A stretch of 60,435 nucleotides of DNA from assembly GCA_037447655.1 (NCBI GenBank), contig JBBHKE010003282.1:1-60435 (forward strand), given 5' to 3'. Below are positions 9,106-19,600 of this stretch, piece after piece. Within the stretch, counting starts at the first letter, position 1, and each line of letters begins with the position of its first letter. A model generated the notes under the pieces. The model searched no databases and was not told the DNA's origin. It saw only the letters and a program-made list of their open reading frames with translations. The translations under genes and the position numbers were made by a program. Origin of the DNA: Zygnema cylindricum (taxonomy: Eukaryota; Streptophyta; Zygnematophyceae; Zygnematales; Zygnemataceae).

Positions 9106-10934
9106 ATGGAGGTCTCAGAGTTTCAGGTTATGGGCCCACCCTCTAAGGTACCAATCTTTAATGGAACTGGCTTCATATACTGGGAAAGTATGATGATAGG
9201 AGCTCTATGCGAAAAAAGGTTTTGGGGGATAGTGAGTGGATGATTGGGGCGTCCATCAAGTCTTGGAATTCCTCCAGGGTTTAAAGGAAGCAGATTCACC
9301 AGGAAAGAGGATTCACCTTCAACGGAGGAAACAAAGGAAGGAGAGGTGGTGGACAAAGGAAAGGAGAAGGAGGCGACCACACCAATAGCAACTGGTTTAG
9401 CATTCATATCACATATTCCGAGGAACGAGGAGAATGATACTGAAACCTGAGACTTCAACAATATGGCGGCAAAGCACTTCATCCTACGCCATCTCACTCA
9501 AGGACTTGCATGTTCTCATTTGCAGGTAGAGAGGGCATCCGATCTTTGGATGGCTCTCATAGAGATGTACCGAAGTGGTACGATTCAGCAACAACAGTTG
9601 GCTGATCAGAAAGTTAAGGAGTATGTATACAAAGGGGGAAATATGTTGGATTTTTGCAATGAGCTTGCTACACTCTTCATGGAGCTAGAGAGTGCGGGTA
9701 AAGTTTTTAGTGAAAATGAAAAAGTTAATTGTTTACTAATGAAGTTACCTGATGAGTTCGAGAACATAGTCAACCGTGTGCAGGACTTGCCGGACTCAAG
9801 GTGGATATGGAACTCAGTGGTAGGGATGATTCTCGTTCGAGAGAATACGATTGAGATCCGAAGGGGAGGAAAGAGTGGCCAAGCCTTGGCAACAGCGACC
9901 GATTGGAGGAACAAGGATTCCCGGAAACCAGTCGGAAACTATGGGGGTAGGGAGCAGAAAAAACAGGTTGGCGAGTTCGAACCAAGGGCTCCCAAAGGTT
10001 TATGTCATTTTTGTAAGAAACCGGGGCACTATATGGCAGAGTGCACCAAAAGGAGGGGCAGACCGGTGGTACCCCGAGAGGAAAGAAAAAGGCCCTTGTC
10101 ACACAGGTACTTGAGGCGGAATCCGAGGACGAGGACGATGAGCTCCTTTTGGATGAGGAGTTGGAGGCGAAAACCGAGGTTGAAATTCCACGAAGGCAGA
10201 AATGTGCTTACGGTGGATTGAAAGGTGAAGCAGGCTGGATTATAGATTCAGGTGCCTCAATGCACATGTGTAAGGATAGACACCTGTTCACTAAGATAAG
10301 AAAGACTCCCACCGTAGAGATAGAGTACGGGGATGGGAGGATAGTCACCACTACTCTTGTAGGATCGGTAGATCTGAAAGTGTTAGTAGAAGGAAAGACA
10401 TCCATTTTAACATTCTCCGATGTATTGTTTATTCCGGGGCTGAACAAAAACCTTATCTCTACATCAGTATTAGATGATAAGGGTTTTTTCACTAGCACTA
10501 GGGAAGGAGTCTTTACTGCTAGTTTTGAGGAGGATGTCTATTTCATTGCTGAGAAAGGTAGCCATGGGATGTTTAGGCTGATCTTAAGTAATGAAACGAA
10601 GAAACTTTATTATGCTGGTGTTCATGATATTATGATGTGGCATAAGAGGCTTGGGCATGTGAATCTAGATAAGTTAAGAGAGATGAAGAAGATGGGAGTG
10701 GTGGAAGGGATTCAGTTCAGTGAGAGTGATGATATAAGTGATTGTAGTGGGTGTGCTCAAGGTAAAGCACACAGATTACCCTTTTCCAAAAACAACCACC
10801 TACAAGGGAGAAAAACTTCTAGATCTAGTACACACAGATATTTGGGGACCGGCTAGAGTGCCCTCACCGGGGGGGAAGAGATTTATGATGACTATAACTG
10901 ATGATTGGTCTCGGTATTCCCGAGTATATTTTTT
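9106..10934 (+). pseudogene. A1 gag-pol fragment, copy 1
   Basis: Starting at ATG 9106 inside the LTR, the frame encodes MEVSEFQVMGPPS and a copia Gag (UBN2-like; FIYWESMMIGALCEKRFWG). It has a CCHC zinc knuckle (CHFCKKPGHYMAEC, about 9998-10042), an acidic linker, the protease site WIIDSGASMHMC (about 10236) and the pre-integrase HHCC region (HKRLGHVNLDKL; CSGCAQGKAHRLPF). It stops just after the first integrase Asp (HTDIWGP), where it fuses to the truncated LTR. TGA codons at about 9240 and 9448 and a frameshift near 10785 (CCCTTTTCC for CCCTTTCC) break the frame. Reverse transcriptase and RNase H are absent, so this copy cannot move on its own. Confidence 0.85.
9126..9140 (+). promoter_or_regulatory. 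Primer-binding site, half-tRNA iMet type (A1 copy 1)
   Basis: GGTTATGGGCCCACC immediately follows the LTR end. It is the exact complement of the plant initiator tRNA-Met anticodon arm (GGTGGGCCCATAACC), not of the tRNA 3' end, and also encodes Gag residues VMGP. Confidence 0.82.
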
Positions 10935-11670
10935 GATAATTATTTAGATATGTATTAAAGCGATAAACCATTTAACTGAAATGAATTACGGGATACATAG
11001 ATCTAGTAATATATAATGTACGACTTACGGTACGGACACAAATCAGTACCGCGCATTTGTTTCGTAAATGAAACAAATACCGCGCATGTATTTATTACGG
11101 CTACGATTAAAAGCCGAATTTAATCGGACGGCCGGGAATAGCGCCGAGATCGCGGAGGAAGATTTCGGCGGTTTGTGGCCATCGCCACATCGGATGACGC
11201 GTGGCGAAATTCCGTTGGATTGTGGAATCTCCGGAGATTATGGCACCGAATCCGGATTTGACATGTGTCAACATTTTGGCCATGTCGTACAATGTCCGTA
11301 CATAAAGTACACCGGCAGCTGTACTTTTACGTACGGAACTCAATTCTGATTGGTTCCGTACATCAGTAGATAGAGTCTGTGAGAGAGATAGGACTTAGAA
11401 AAATTAGAAGATAGGACCCCCTCTCCTAGAGAGCTTCTGTACAAAAGGTCAACTTTGACCCTCCATAACTTACTGCTCAGGGGAGCAAATTCAGAGATTC
11501 TTTTTGCTATCAACTCAGGGGAGTCTTGTCTTCACAGGGGTGAAGTTGGTCAGAGTTTTTGTCTGCCAGGGTGGCAGTTATTTTTGCTTAAACACAAAGG
11601 GGTCAGGATTATCCTAGAGGCTTCTTGGAAGCTGTCCACTCTGAGGACTTATGGAGGTCTCAGAGTTTCA
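10935..11670 (+). repeat. A1 LTR 2, 5'-truncated
   Basis: It begins at the TTTGA junction (10932-10936), matching LTR 1 from 8387 onward, and ends at TTTCA before the second primer-binding site. About 312 bp of the LTR start, including the palindrome and tRNA-like segment, are missing. Confidence 0.88.
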
Positions 11671-13477
11671 GGTTATGGGCCCACCCTCTAGGGTACCAAT
11701 CTTTAATGGAACTGGCTTCATATACTGGGAAAGTATGATGATAGGAGCTCTATGCGAAAAAAGGTTTTGGGGGATAGTGAGTGGATGATTGGGGCGTCCA
11801 TCAAGTCTTGGAATTCCTCCAGGGTTTAAAGGAAGCAGATTCACCAGGAAAGAGGATTCACCTTCAACGGAGGAAACAAAGGAAGGAGAGGTGGTGGACA
11901 AAGGAAAGGAGAAGGAGGCGACCACACCAATAGCAACTGGTTTAGCATTCATATCACATATTCCGAGGAACGAGGAGAATGATACTGAAACCTGAGACTT
12001 CAACAATATGGCGGCAAAGCACTTCATCCTACGCCATCTCACTCAAGGACTTGCATGTTCTCATTTGCAGGTAGAGAGGGCATCCGATCTTTGGATGGCT
12101 CTCATAGAGATGTACCGAAGTGGTACGATTCAGCAACAACAGTTGGCTGATCAGAAAGTTAAGGAGTATGTATACAAAGGGGGAAATATGTTGGATTTTT
12201 GCAATGAGCTTGCTACACTCTTCATGGAGCTACAGAGTGCGGGAAAAGATTTTAGTGAAAAAGAAAAGGTTAACTGTTTACTGATGAAGTTACCTGATGA
12301 GTTCGAGAACATAGTCAACCGTGTGCAGGACTTGCCGGACTCAAGGTGGATATGGAACTCAGTGGTAGGGATGATTCTCGTTCGAGAGAATACGATTGAG
12401 ATCCGAAGGGGAGGAAAGAGTGGCCAAGCCTTGGCAACAGCGACCGATTGGAGGAACAAGGATTCCCGGAAACCAGTCGGAAACTATGGGGGTAGGGAGC
12501 AGAAAAAACAGGTTGGCGAGTTCGAACCAAGGGCTCCCAAAGGTTTATGTCATTTTTGTAAGAAACCGGGGCACTATATGGCAGAGTGCACCAAAAGGAG
12601 GGGCAGACCGGTGGTACCCCGAGAGGAAAGAAAAAGGCCCTTGTCACACAGGTACTTGAGGCGGAATCCGAGGACGAGGACGATGAGCTCCTTTTGGATG
12701 AGGAGTTGGAGGCGAAAACCGAGGTTGAAATTCCACGAAGGCAGAAATGTGCTTACGGTGGATTGAAAGGTGAAGCAGGCTGGATTATAGATTCAGGTGC
12801 CTCAATGCACATGTGTAAGGATAGACACCTGTTCACTAAGATAAGAAAGATTCCCACCGTAGAGATAGAGTACGGGGATGGGAGGATAGTCACCACTACT
12901 CTTGTAGGATCGGTAGATCTGAAAGTGTTAGTAGAAGGAAAGACATCCATTTTAACATTCTCCGATGTATTGTTTATTCCGGGGCTGAACAAAAACCTTA
13001 TCTCTACACAGTATTAGATGATAAGGGTTTTTTCACTAGCACTAGGGAAGGAGTCTTTACTGCTAGTTTTGAGGAGGATGTCTATTTCATTGCTGAGAAA
13101 GGTAGCCATGGGATGTTTAGGCTGATCTTAAGTAATGAAACGAAGAAACTTTATTATGCTGGTGTTCATGATATTATGATGTGGCATAAGAGGCTTGGGC
13201 ATGTGAATCTAGATAAGTTAAGAGAGATGAAAAAGATGGGAGTGGTGGAAGGGATTCAGTTCAGTGAGAGTGATGATATAAGTGATTGTAGTGGGTGTGC
13301 TCAAGGTAAAGCACACAGATTACCCTTTCCAAAAACAGCCACCTACAAGGGAGAAAAACTTCTAGATCTAGTACACACAGATATTTGGGGACCGGCTAGA
13401 GTGCCCTCACCGGGGGGGAAGAGATTTATGATGACTATAACTGATGATTGGTCTCGGTATTCCCGAGTATATTTTTT
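11651..13477 (+). pseudogene. A1 gag-pol fragment, copy 2
   Basis: It has the same content and order as copy 1 (Gag, zinc knuckle, protease, pre-integrase, start of the integrase core) and is nearly identical to it. It shares the two TGA codons in gag but lacks the copy 1 frameshift near 10785. It has its own 1-bp deletion near 13010 (ACACAGTATTAG for ACATCAGTATTAG), which truncates the protease frame. Each copy is therefore intact where the other is broken after the duplication. The GAG_pre-integrase part is open through HTDIWGPARVP and ends at the TTTGA junction. Confidence 0.85.
11671..11685 (+). promoter_or_regulatory. Primer-binding site (A1 copy 2)
   Basis: GGTTATGGGCCCACC, identical to copy 1, next to a truncated LTR. 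Confidence 0.8.
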
Positions 13478-14213
13478 GATAATTATTTAGATATGTATTA
13501 AAGCGATAAACCATTTAACTGAAATGAATTACGGGATACATAGATCTAGTAATATATAATGTACGACTTACGGTACGGACACAAATCAGTACCGCGCATT
13601 TGTTTCGTAAATGAAACAAATACCGCGCATGTATTTATTACGGCTACGATTAAAAGCCGAATTTAATCGGACGGCCGGGAATAGCGCCGAGATCGCGGAG
13701 GAAGATTTCGGCGGTTTGTGGCCATCGCCACATCGGATGACGCGTGGCGAAATTCCGTTGGATTGTGGAATCTCCGGAGATTATGGCACCGAATCCGGAT
13801 TTGACATGTGTCGACATTTTGGCCATGTCGTACAATGTCCGTACATAAAGTACACCGACAGCTATACTTTTACGTACGGAACTCAATTCTGATTGGTTCC
13901 GTACATCAGTAGATAGAGTCTGTGAGAGAGATAGGACTTAGAAAAATTAGAAGATAGGACCCCCTCTCCCAGAGAGCTTCTGTACAAAAGGTCAACTTTG
14001 ACCCTCCATAACTTACTGCTCAGGGGAGCAAATTCAGAGATTCTTTTTGCTATCGACTCACGGGAGTCTTGTCTTCACAGGGGTGAAGTTGGTCAGAGTT
14101 TTTGTCTGCCAGGGTGGCAGTTATTTTTTCTTAAACACAAAGGGGTCAGGATTATCCTAGAGGCTTCTTGGAAGCTGTCCACTCTGAGGACTTATGGAGG
14201 TCTCAGAGTTTCA
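13478..14213 (+). repeat. A1 LTR 3, 5'-truncated, outer end of the element
   Basis: It has the same truncation point as LTR 2 and ends TTTCA followed by the CACTG duplication. It has more private substitutions than LTR 2 (for example TCGACTCACGGGAGTC around 14053). Confidence 0.86.
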
Positions 14214-14707
14214 CACTGTAAACCTGCCACGTTTCAATCCGTCGGCTTTTTTGTCATAAGCCGCCAAAAGAGCCATTTCGAGATGTTGGCGCTCACGCTG
14301 GTCATTCGCTCGTATTTTCTCATTGAAAGTCGTCCGTTCGATTCCAGCGGGGCGCAAAATGTTCTTTAGCGTCCGTTGTATTTTGTGTCCGCTGTCCTTT
14401 TCCCGTTCCATGATCATCAGTTTGTCAATACAATGCTGTACGTTCTCGTAAAATTTCTATTTAGTTAACCGGCTAGGGAGTTATACAAAATGCAATGTAT
14501 TTTTTCGTCAAAGTCCGTACATTTCCCGTAAAAAACTGTACATTTCCCGTCAATTTTTCTGAGCAATTTATCGGACAAAAAATTTTCCGGACAGAAAGTA
14601 CAGAAAGTACAGATATATCGGAACCTCTCACCGTTCAATAACCGATAACTATCAGTATCGGTGTTGTCGCGATAAATTTTATACCGATACACAACACTAT
14701 TATTTTG

Positions 14708-15747
14708 TACAGATGTACATAAAATGAGACAACGGCGTCAAGACAAAAAGTGAGTGGCGTCACACGGAATCCTACTAATAAAGACCACGATATCAAGCGT
14801 ACCTGTTCCCATGTGTCCAAACGCGACTATGTGACCACAGCTTCAGCGGGTGGAACAAAGGGTGTGTGCCCATGTAATTTAAACTTTGAAATGCTACTTT
14901 GGATTTTAGCCCCTATTTTACTGTGTACTTTTCAAAGAGTTTCCTTAGGGTACACCCCCATGTAAGCAACACTTTGAAAAAGTATTTTGGATCTTAGGGA
15001 AGTGTTATGTACTACTTTGAAAAACATCTCAGGGTACTTTTTGCATGTGCTAAAGTTACAGTTATTTTCTGTCGTTTTCCTTCATAACTTAGAAAAAAAC
15101 AAAAAAATATGCAGCTGTACCAAAAAGTTGAAATTACCACCGTACAAGTTGCATTACCTTGAAACTTTATACGTACAGTAGTTTGTCGTCTAGCGAGATA
15201 CAATTTGTCGACTAGCGCATTTTGACCCATTTTTGCGTCCTTCCAGCACATGTTCAAACTTTACATCAAATCACCTCGCGAGGTGATTTTAAATATAGTC
15301 TAATAAGGTGAGTGAATATGCAGATGCTGTCGCACGTGTTAGAAGTTTTTTCAATTTTTGTGCGCGGAGTACCAAATAAAAAAGCCCACTGCACGTTTCC
15401 AGCCAGTGCGTACTGTTTTCCGTGCGTTGATTTTCGTACAGGGGCCGTCTCTCTTAAACACACGTGTCTTCACACATGCCGTAGGAAAAGCATTGGGCAC
15501 CCGTCGGCAAGTGGGAAGACTAAAAACGAAACCGCATTTCTGTGCGACAGCGTAAGGTTTTTTAAAAATTTTGACACGTCGACAATGTGGCGTACAGACA
15601 TTATGAAGTCACAAAAATTGTACAACTTGCGCAGATACACCCCAAATTGAAGTCGAGTGGAAGTTCGCCTCAATTTGTGTACCAATTTGTCTGTTGCATT
15701 GTTTTGTACATGTCAACGTAAGTCACTTTTTAAGTAACAAGCTATTT
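14708..15747. other. Unique spacer, no gene recognised
   Basis: ACTTTGAAA and CTTTGAAAAA motifs recur with GGGTAC and TTTTGGAT(C)TTAG at about 14880-15040, suggesting an old degenerate tandem repeat. Plus- and minus-strand frames at 15266-15685 overlap each other and show no domain. Confidence 0.5.
15268..15289. repeat. 22-bp perfect palindrome
   Basis: The core is ATCACCTCGCGAGGTGAT, extended by two more paired bases on each side. A related half-site (GGTCACGAGGTGATTTTT) is at about 22360. Confidence 0.6.
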
Positions 15748-15752
15748 GGGTT

Positions 15753-16590
15753 TGTTGTTCTACAACCACCGGTGCAGGTGGAGGAGCAGCAGTAGTAGTA
15801 GAAGTAGACATGATACACTCTCAGAAGCTATCAAGAATCCTACCAACCAGCTGTTCTTAAGTGATCACCAATTCTTATACAAGCATCCAAATCTCACAAA
15901 ACTCCATGAGAATATAGAGTAACATAAACACTGACAACTCCCAAAGTTTCAGCACAATTGACCCAACAACACTCAAGATATAATACTCAGAAGTTTCCAA
16001 AAAACTGTCTGCAGTTTTACTACTTGGAAGTCTGGATACATTAAAATGTTCTAAGTCCTAAGTCTTATACTTTCGGTGTTCTACCGCCGATAACAGTGTA
16101 CCTGAGAGGTACGTCTAGAATCAACCCACCTACTGAGATCTACGTGTTCTTGATCGTGCCAACCCAATCTATCATTGTACAGTCAATATTACTCAGAATC
16201 TATATTAAGTTATTGTACAAATACTTGTCGGCTAAGTCACTTGTGATACTCTTATGAATCTCGTCCGTTGACTAGATTCATATCAATCGCAGCTGCGTTG
16301 TCCCGTACCGGATCACATTTATATCACCCGCGGCTGCGGTGTCCTGCACCAAATCATATCCAAGATAGTAGCAGCTGCGTTGTCTGTACGGATCTTATCC
16401 AAAGTGACCGCAGCTGCGTTTGTCCTGTCTGTATCGCAGCTTCGCTGTTGCGCTGCTCTGCTGCTGCGTTGCTGCGCAGCTCTGCTGTATAGCAGCTGCG
16501 CTGCTCTTCCGTATAGCAGCTGCGCTGCTGTCTGTATAGTTGCTGCGCTGCTGCGCTGCTCTGAGACTGAGAGCTTTCCAAAAGACAACA
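15753..16590 (-). repeat. B2 3' LTR (838 bp)
   Basis: It starts TGTTGTCTTTTGG (minus strand, at 16590) and ends GAACAACA (15753). It contains the GCAGCTGC repeat cluster and the would-be Gag start ATGTCTACTTCTACTAC. Confidence 0.92.
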
Positions 16591-16685
16591 CTTCCTTAAA
16601 GCTTTAGACTCAGTATACCAGCGCAGCTGCGGTGATAAACTAGCGCAGTATCGCAGCATAGCAATATAGCAGTGCAGCAATTCAA

Positions 16686-19600
16686 CTATTCACTTAATCC
16701 CACTGCTTCCCTACAATACTTCAGCTTAGGAGCAGGAAGAGCTTTAGTGAGCATATCAACAATCATTTTTGCATCTGGTAAGTAACATAATTTAATCACT
16801 CTAGAGAACACTTTTTCTCTTACAAAGTGTAATCGTACATCCATGTGCTTGCTTTTGAAGCAATGGCAATGGCAGCCTGGTTATCACACCAGATCACCTG
16901 TGGACCAACTTGCATGTATCCTAGTTCTTCTAACATGGATTTTACCCATAAGAGTTCTTTGAGGGCCGAGCTTGCTGCCATATATTCCGACTCCATTGTC
17001 GATTGTGCTGTCACCTTTTGAAGTTTGCTGCTCCAGCAGCAAGTACCGTTCCCAATTTGTAGAACGAATCCTGTGGTAGATTTCCGGCTTGGCATGTCGC
17101 CATAGCTTGCATCACTCCATGTTTGCAGCTTGACTTCTCCTCCGCCTAGAGTGAGTTTGAGATCTTTAGTTCCTGCCAAATATCTTAAGACTCTCTTTGC
17201 TGCATCCAGATCAGATTTTCTTGGATTTTCTAGACTCCTACTCAGTACCCCGACTGCTGCAGCAATGTCAGGACGGGTACAGTTCATGAAGTATATTAAG
17301 CTTCCCACTATCTGTCTATAAGGTATTATTGCCATAGGATCATTCTCCCCTGATTCTAAATACTCGCTAACAATAACACCTGGTTCTGTCTCTTCTCCCT
17401 CTAACTTCTGCCGAAACTCCATTGGAGTTAAACACCCTTTTGCCCCCCGCATTCCGTACTCATCTAACATGTTTCCAATAGCCTCTTTTTGAGTCAATTT
17501 TATTATTTTCTTATTTCTGTCCCTCTCTACTTGGATACCCAAAATATATTTTGCATCACCGAGGTCTTTCATCTCGAACCGTGAGTTTAGAGCAGTTTTG
17601 ATTTTGTTAATTTCAGCCATTGATTTGCTAATTAATAGCAAATCATCTACATATACCGCTATATACACTATCCCATTTTCACCCTTTAGAACGTAGACAG
17701 AGTGATCAGAACTTATCCTTTGAAATCCTAGACTAGTCAAGAATTCATCAAGCTTTATATTCCACTGTCTCGGGGCCTGTTTCAGGCCGTACAAAGATTT
17801 TAGCAACTTGCATACTAAGTGCTCTTTTCCTGGTTCTACATACTTTTCAGGCTGCTGCATGTAAATGGTCTCTTCTAGTTCTCCATGCAAAAAGGCCGTT
17901 TTTACATCCATCTGATGTATTTCCATATCTTCTATAGCAGCTAGAGACAGCAAAATCCTAACTGTCGGAAATCTTACAACCAAAGAGAATGTTTCTTCAA
18001 AATCGATTTCTTCCTTTTGATTATAACCCTTTGCCAAAAGTCTGGCCTTATATCATTCAATGGTGTTATCGGGATTTAACTTCACCATGAACACCGATTT
18101 GCTGCCGATCGCCTTTCGGTCTGGAGTAAGTTCCACAAACTCCTATGTTTGGGCCTCTATGATCGACTTCATTTCATCGTTTGCTGCCTCTATCTAGTGA
18201 TTTCGCTCTAGTGATGAGAAGGCCTCTTCGATGGTCAAGGGCTCCCCTGAGGCTGCCAAGTAGGCAAAGTGAGAGCTTGCTAAAAGGCGGCTGCTGGATC
18301 TTCTTCCCCCTGGAAATTCTGAGGCTGAGATGGTCGAATGCCGTGCATTGCGCTGTTTGCGCTGGTTTCGATTAGTGTTTTGCTGATTGCGCTGGTTGCG
18401 ATCCGCGTGTATTGATTGTTGTTGGTTCGGTGGAATTGAACTTGTTGAGGAAGTTGGAGAGAGTCTGACTCCGGAGTCACCAGCGGAGACTGTTGCACCT
18501 GCGGGACAATTTCGTTCATGCAATCTAAAATGACATACTCCTATACGTTTTGCTGCTTTTGCTGCTTTGTCATTTGAAATAAATCTATCGATTCTAGTTC
18601 ATCTTTGACAATGATTTTCCTTGCTATAACTATTTTTTGCCTCTCAAACACAAAGACTTTGTAACCTTTTTAGTGATCATCATATCCTAACAAAATACCC
18701 GGTAATCCCTTCGGTTCCATTTTCCGTATGCCCGTAGATGTATCTAAGATAAAACATTTACTACTAAAGACTTTGAAATGGCTAACATCTGGTTTGCTAC
18801 TTGTCCAGATCTCTTAAAGAGTAGATTCTACCGATCTTCATTCTATCTTATTCTTAATATAAGCTGCACAATTTAGAGCCTCAGCCTAGAATTTCGGATC
18901 CACATTTTTATCTGCGAGCATCTACCTAGAGCTCTCCATGAGAGTTCTATTTAGTCTTTCCAACACCCCATTTTGTTCCGATGAATATGGATTAGTCAGT
19001 AGATGACTTATACCTTCGTCGAGTAAAAAGGTTTCAAATTCTTTCGATGTATATTCACCATCATTGTCCGATCTCAGCTGCAAAATAGGTAAATCATGAA
19101 GTTTTTCAACAAATGCTTTATAGTGCTTGAAGTGACCAAATACTTCACTCTTCTCCTTCATGAAGTAAACTTTTGTAAACCTGGAGAAATCATCTGTGAA
19201 AGTGACCATATATTTCATTCCCCGGGCAGATGGAACTTTCGCAGGACCGAAAACATCCGAATGGATTTGTTGTAAAAGTATCGTGGACCGATGCTCAGTC
19301 TCTTTAGGGAATGGTAGTCTGTGGATTTTGCACAAAGCGCATCCATCTCATGTTTTGACTGGCTCATCTGTGATTGAGACACCCTCTATTTTTCCAGCAA
19401 AGACCATTTTTCTTAAACTATCATAGTTTACATGGCCTAATCTTTTATGCCACAACTCATCTGAATGCAAAACACTGGAGTACAGAACATCATTCTCCTT
19501 GGTATTAGCCATATCCATTCGGTACATCTTGCTATTACCTCTAGTACCTTTAACTACGACTTTGCCATTTTTGCTAGCAACCTGCCTACCATTTTTCAAA

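Larger units (their letters stand above)
8075..9125 (+). repeat. A1 LTR 1, full length (1051 bp)
   Basis: It starts TGTAGAAAC and ends TTTCA directly before the primer-binding site. In order it carries the CTTGTCGCAGTCACTGA block (8171-8187), the palindrome AGCCATGGCT, an antisense tRNA-like segment, GTACGG-rich sequence, four small hairpins and the Gag start codon (9106). Confidence 0.88.
8075..14213 (+). mobile_element. Copia-type element A1, rearranged: LTR-int-LTR-int-LTR
   Basis: It is flanked by a perfect 5-bp duplication CACTG (8070-8074, 14214-14218). A full LTR (8075-9125) is followed by two nearly identical copies of a 2545-bp unit made of gag through the integrase N-terminus joined to a 5'-truncated LTR. 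Reverse transcriptase, RNase H and the LTR start are missing from each unit. Both junctions are identical and show the microhomology TTTGA. The last truncated LTR ends normally at TTTCA, next to the target duplication. Confidence 0.9.
8010..14417 (-). pseudogene. Reading frame carried by the hAT-type element, split by A1
   Basis: Segment one (14417 to 14214) encodes 68 residues beginning MIMEREKDSGHKIQ and rich in Lys, Arg and Glu. If A1 and one copy of its CACTG duplication are removed, the frame stays open into the other half (8069 down to a TAA at 8010), adding about 20 residues that start DPKEERDKAMALH. The frame therefore pre-dates A1. The composition is basic and helical and does not look like a hAT transposase or a copia protein. 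The simplest reading is a captured host exon (a Pack-type element). I do not recognise the source gene, and a chance open frame of this size cannot be excluded. Confidence 0.4.
7681..14699. mobile_element. hAT-type element of about 875 bp, split by A1
   Basis: TAGTGTTGTGTATCG at 7681 pairs with CGATACACAACACTA ending at 14699. A perfect 8-bp duplication TTATTTTG lies outside both ends (7673-7680, 14700-14707). The two halves (7681-8074, 14219-14699) are separated by copia element A1. Subterminal parts carry the same kind of CGATA palindromes as the MITE at 5936. The interior carries a non-transposon-like reading frame (next entry). Confidence 0.85.

Noticed and set aside
8910-9146. Conserved 78-residue frame in A-family LTRs (also 11455-11691, 13998-14369, 37851-38087, 42368-42655)
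   Set aside because: It recurs because the LTR recurs. It runs through the hairpin row and the primer-binding site in a frame different from Gag, and is better explained as RNA structure.
8523-14200. CRISPR-like or satellite array from the 2.5-kb repeat
   Set aside because: The repeat units contain gag-pol domains and LTR sequence, so this is a rearranged retrotransposon.
15312-15685. Genes in both directions at 15266-15685
   Set aside because: Overlapping frames on opposite strands of similar length, no recognisable motif, no splice or start evidence.
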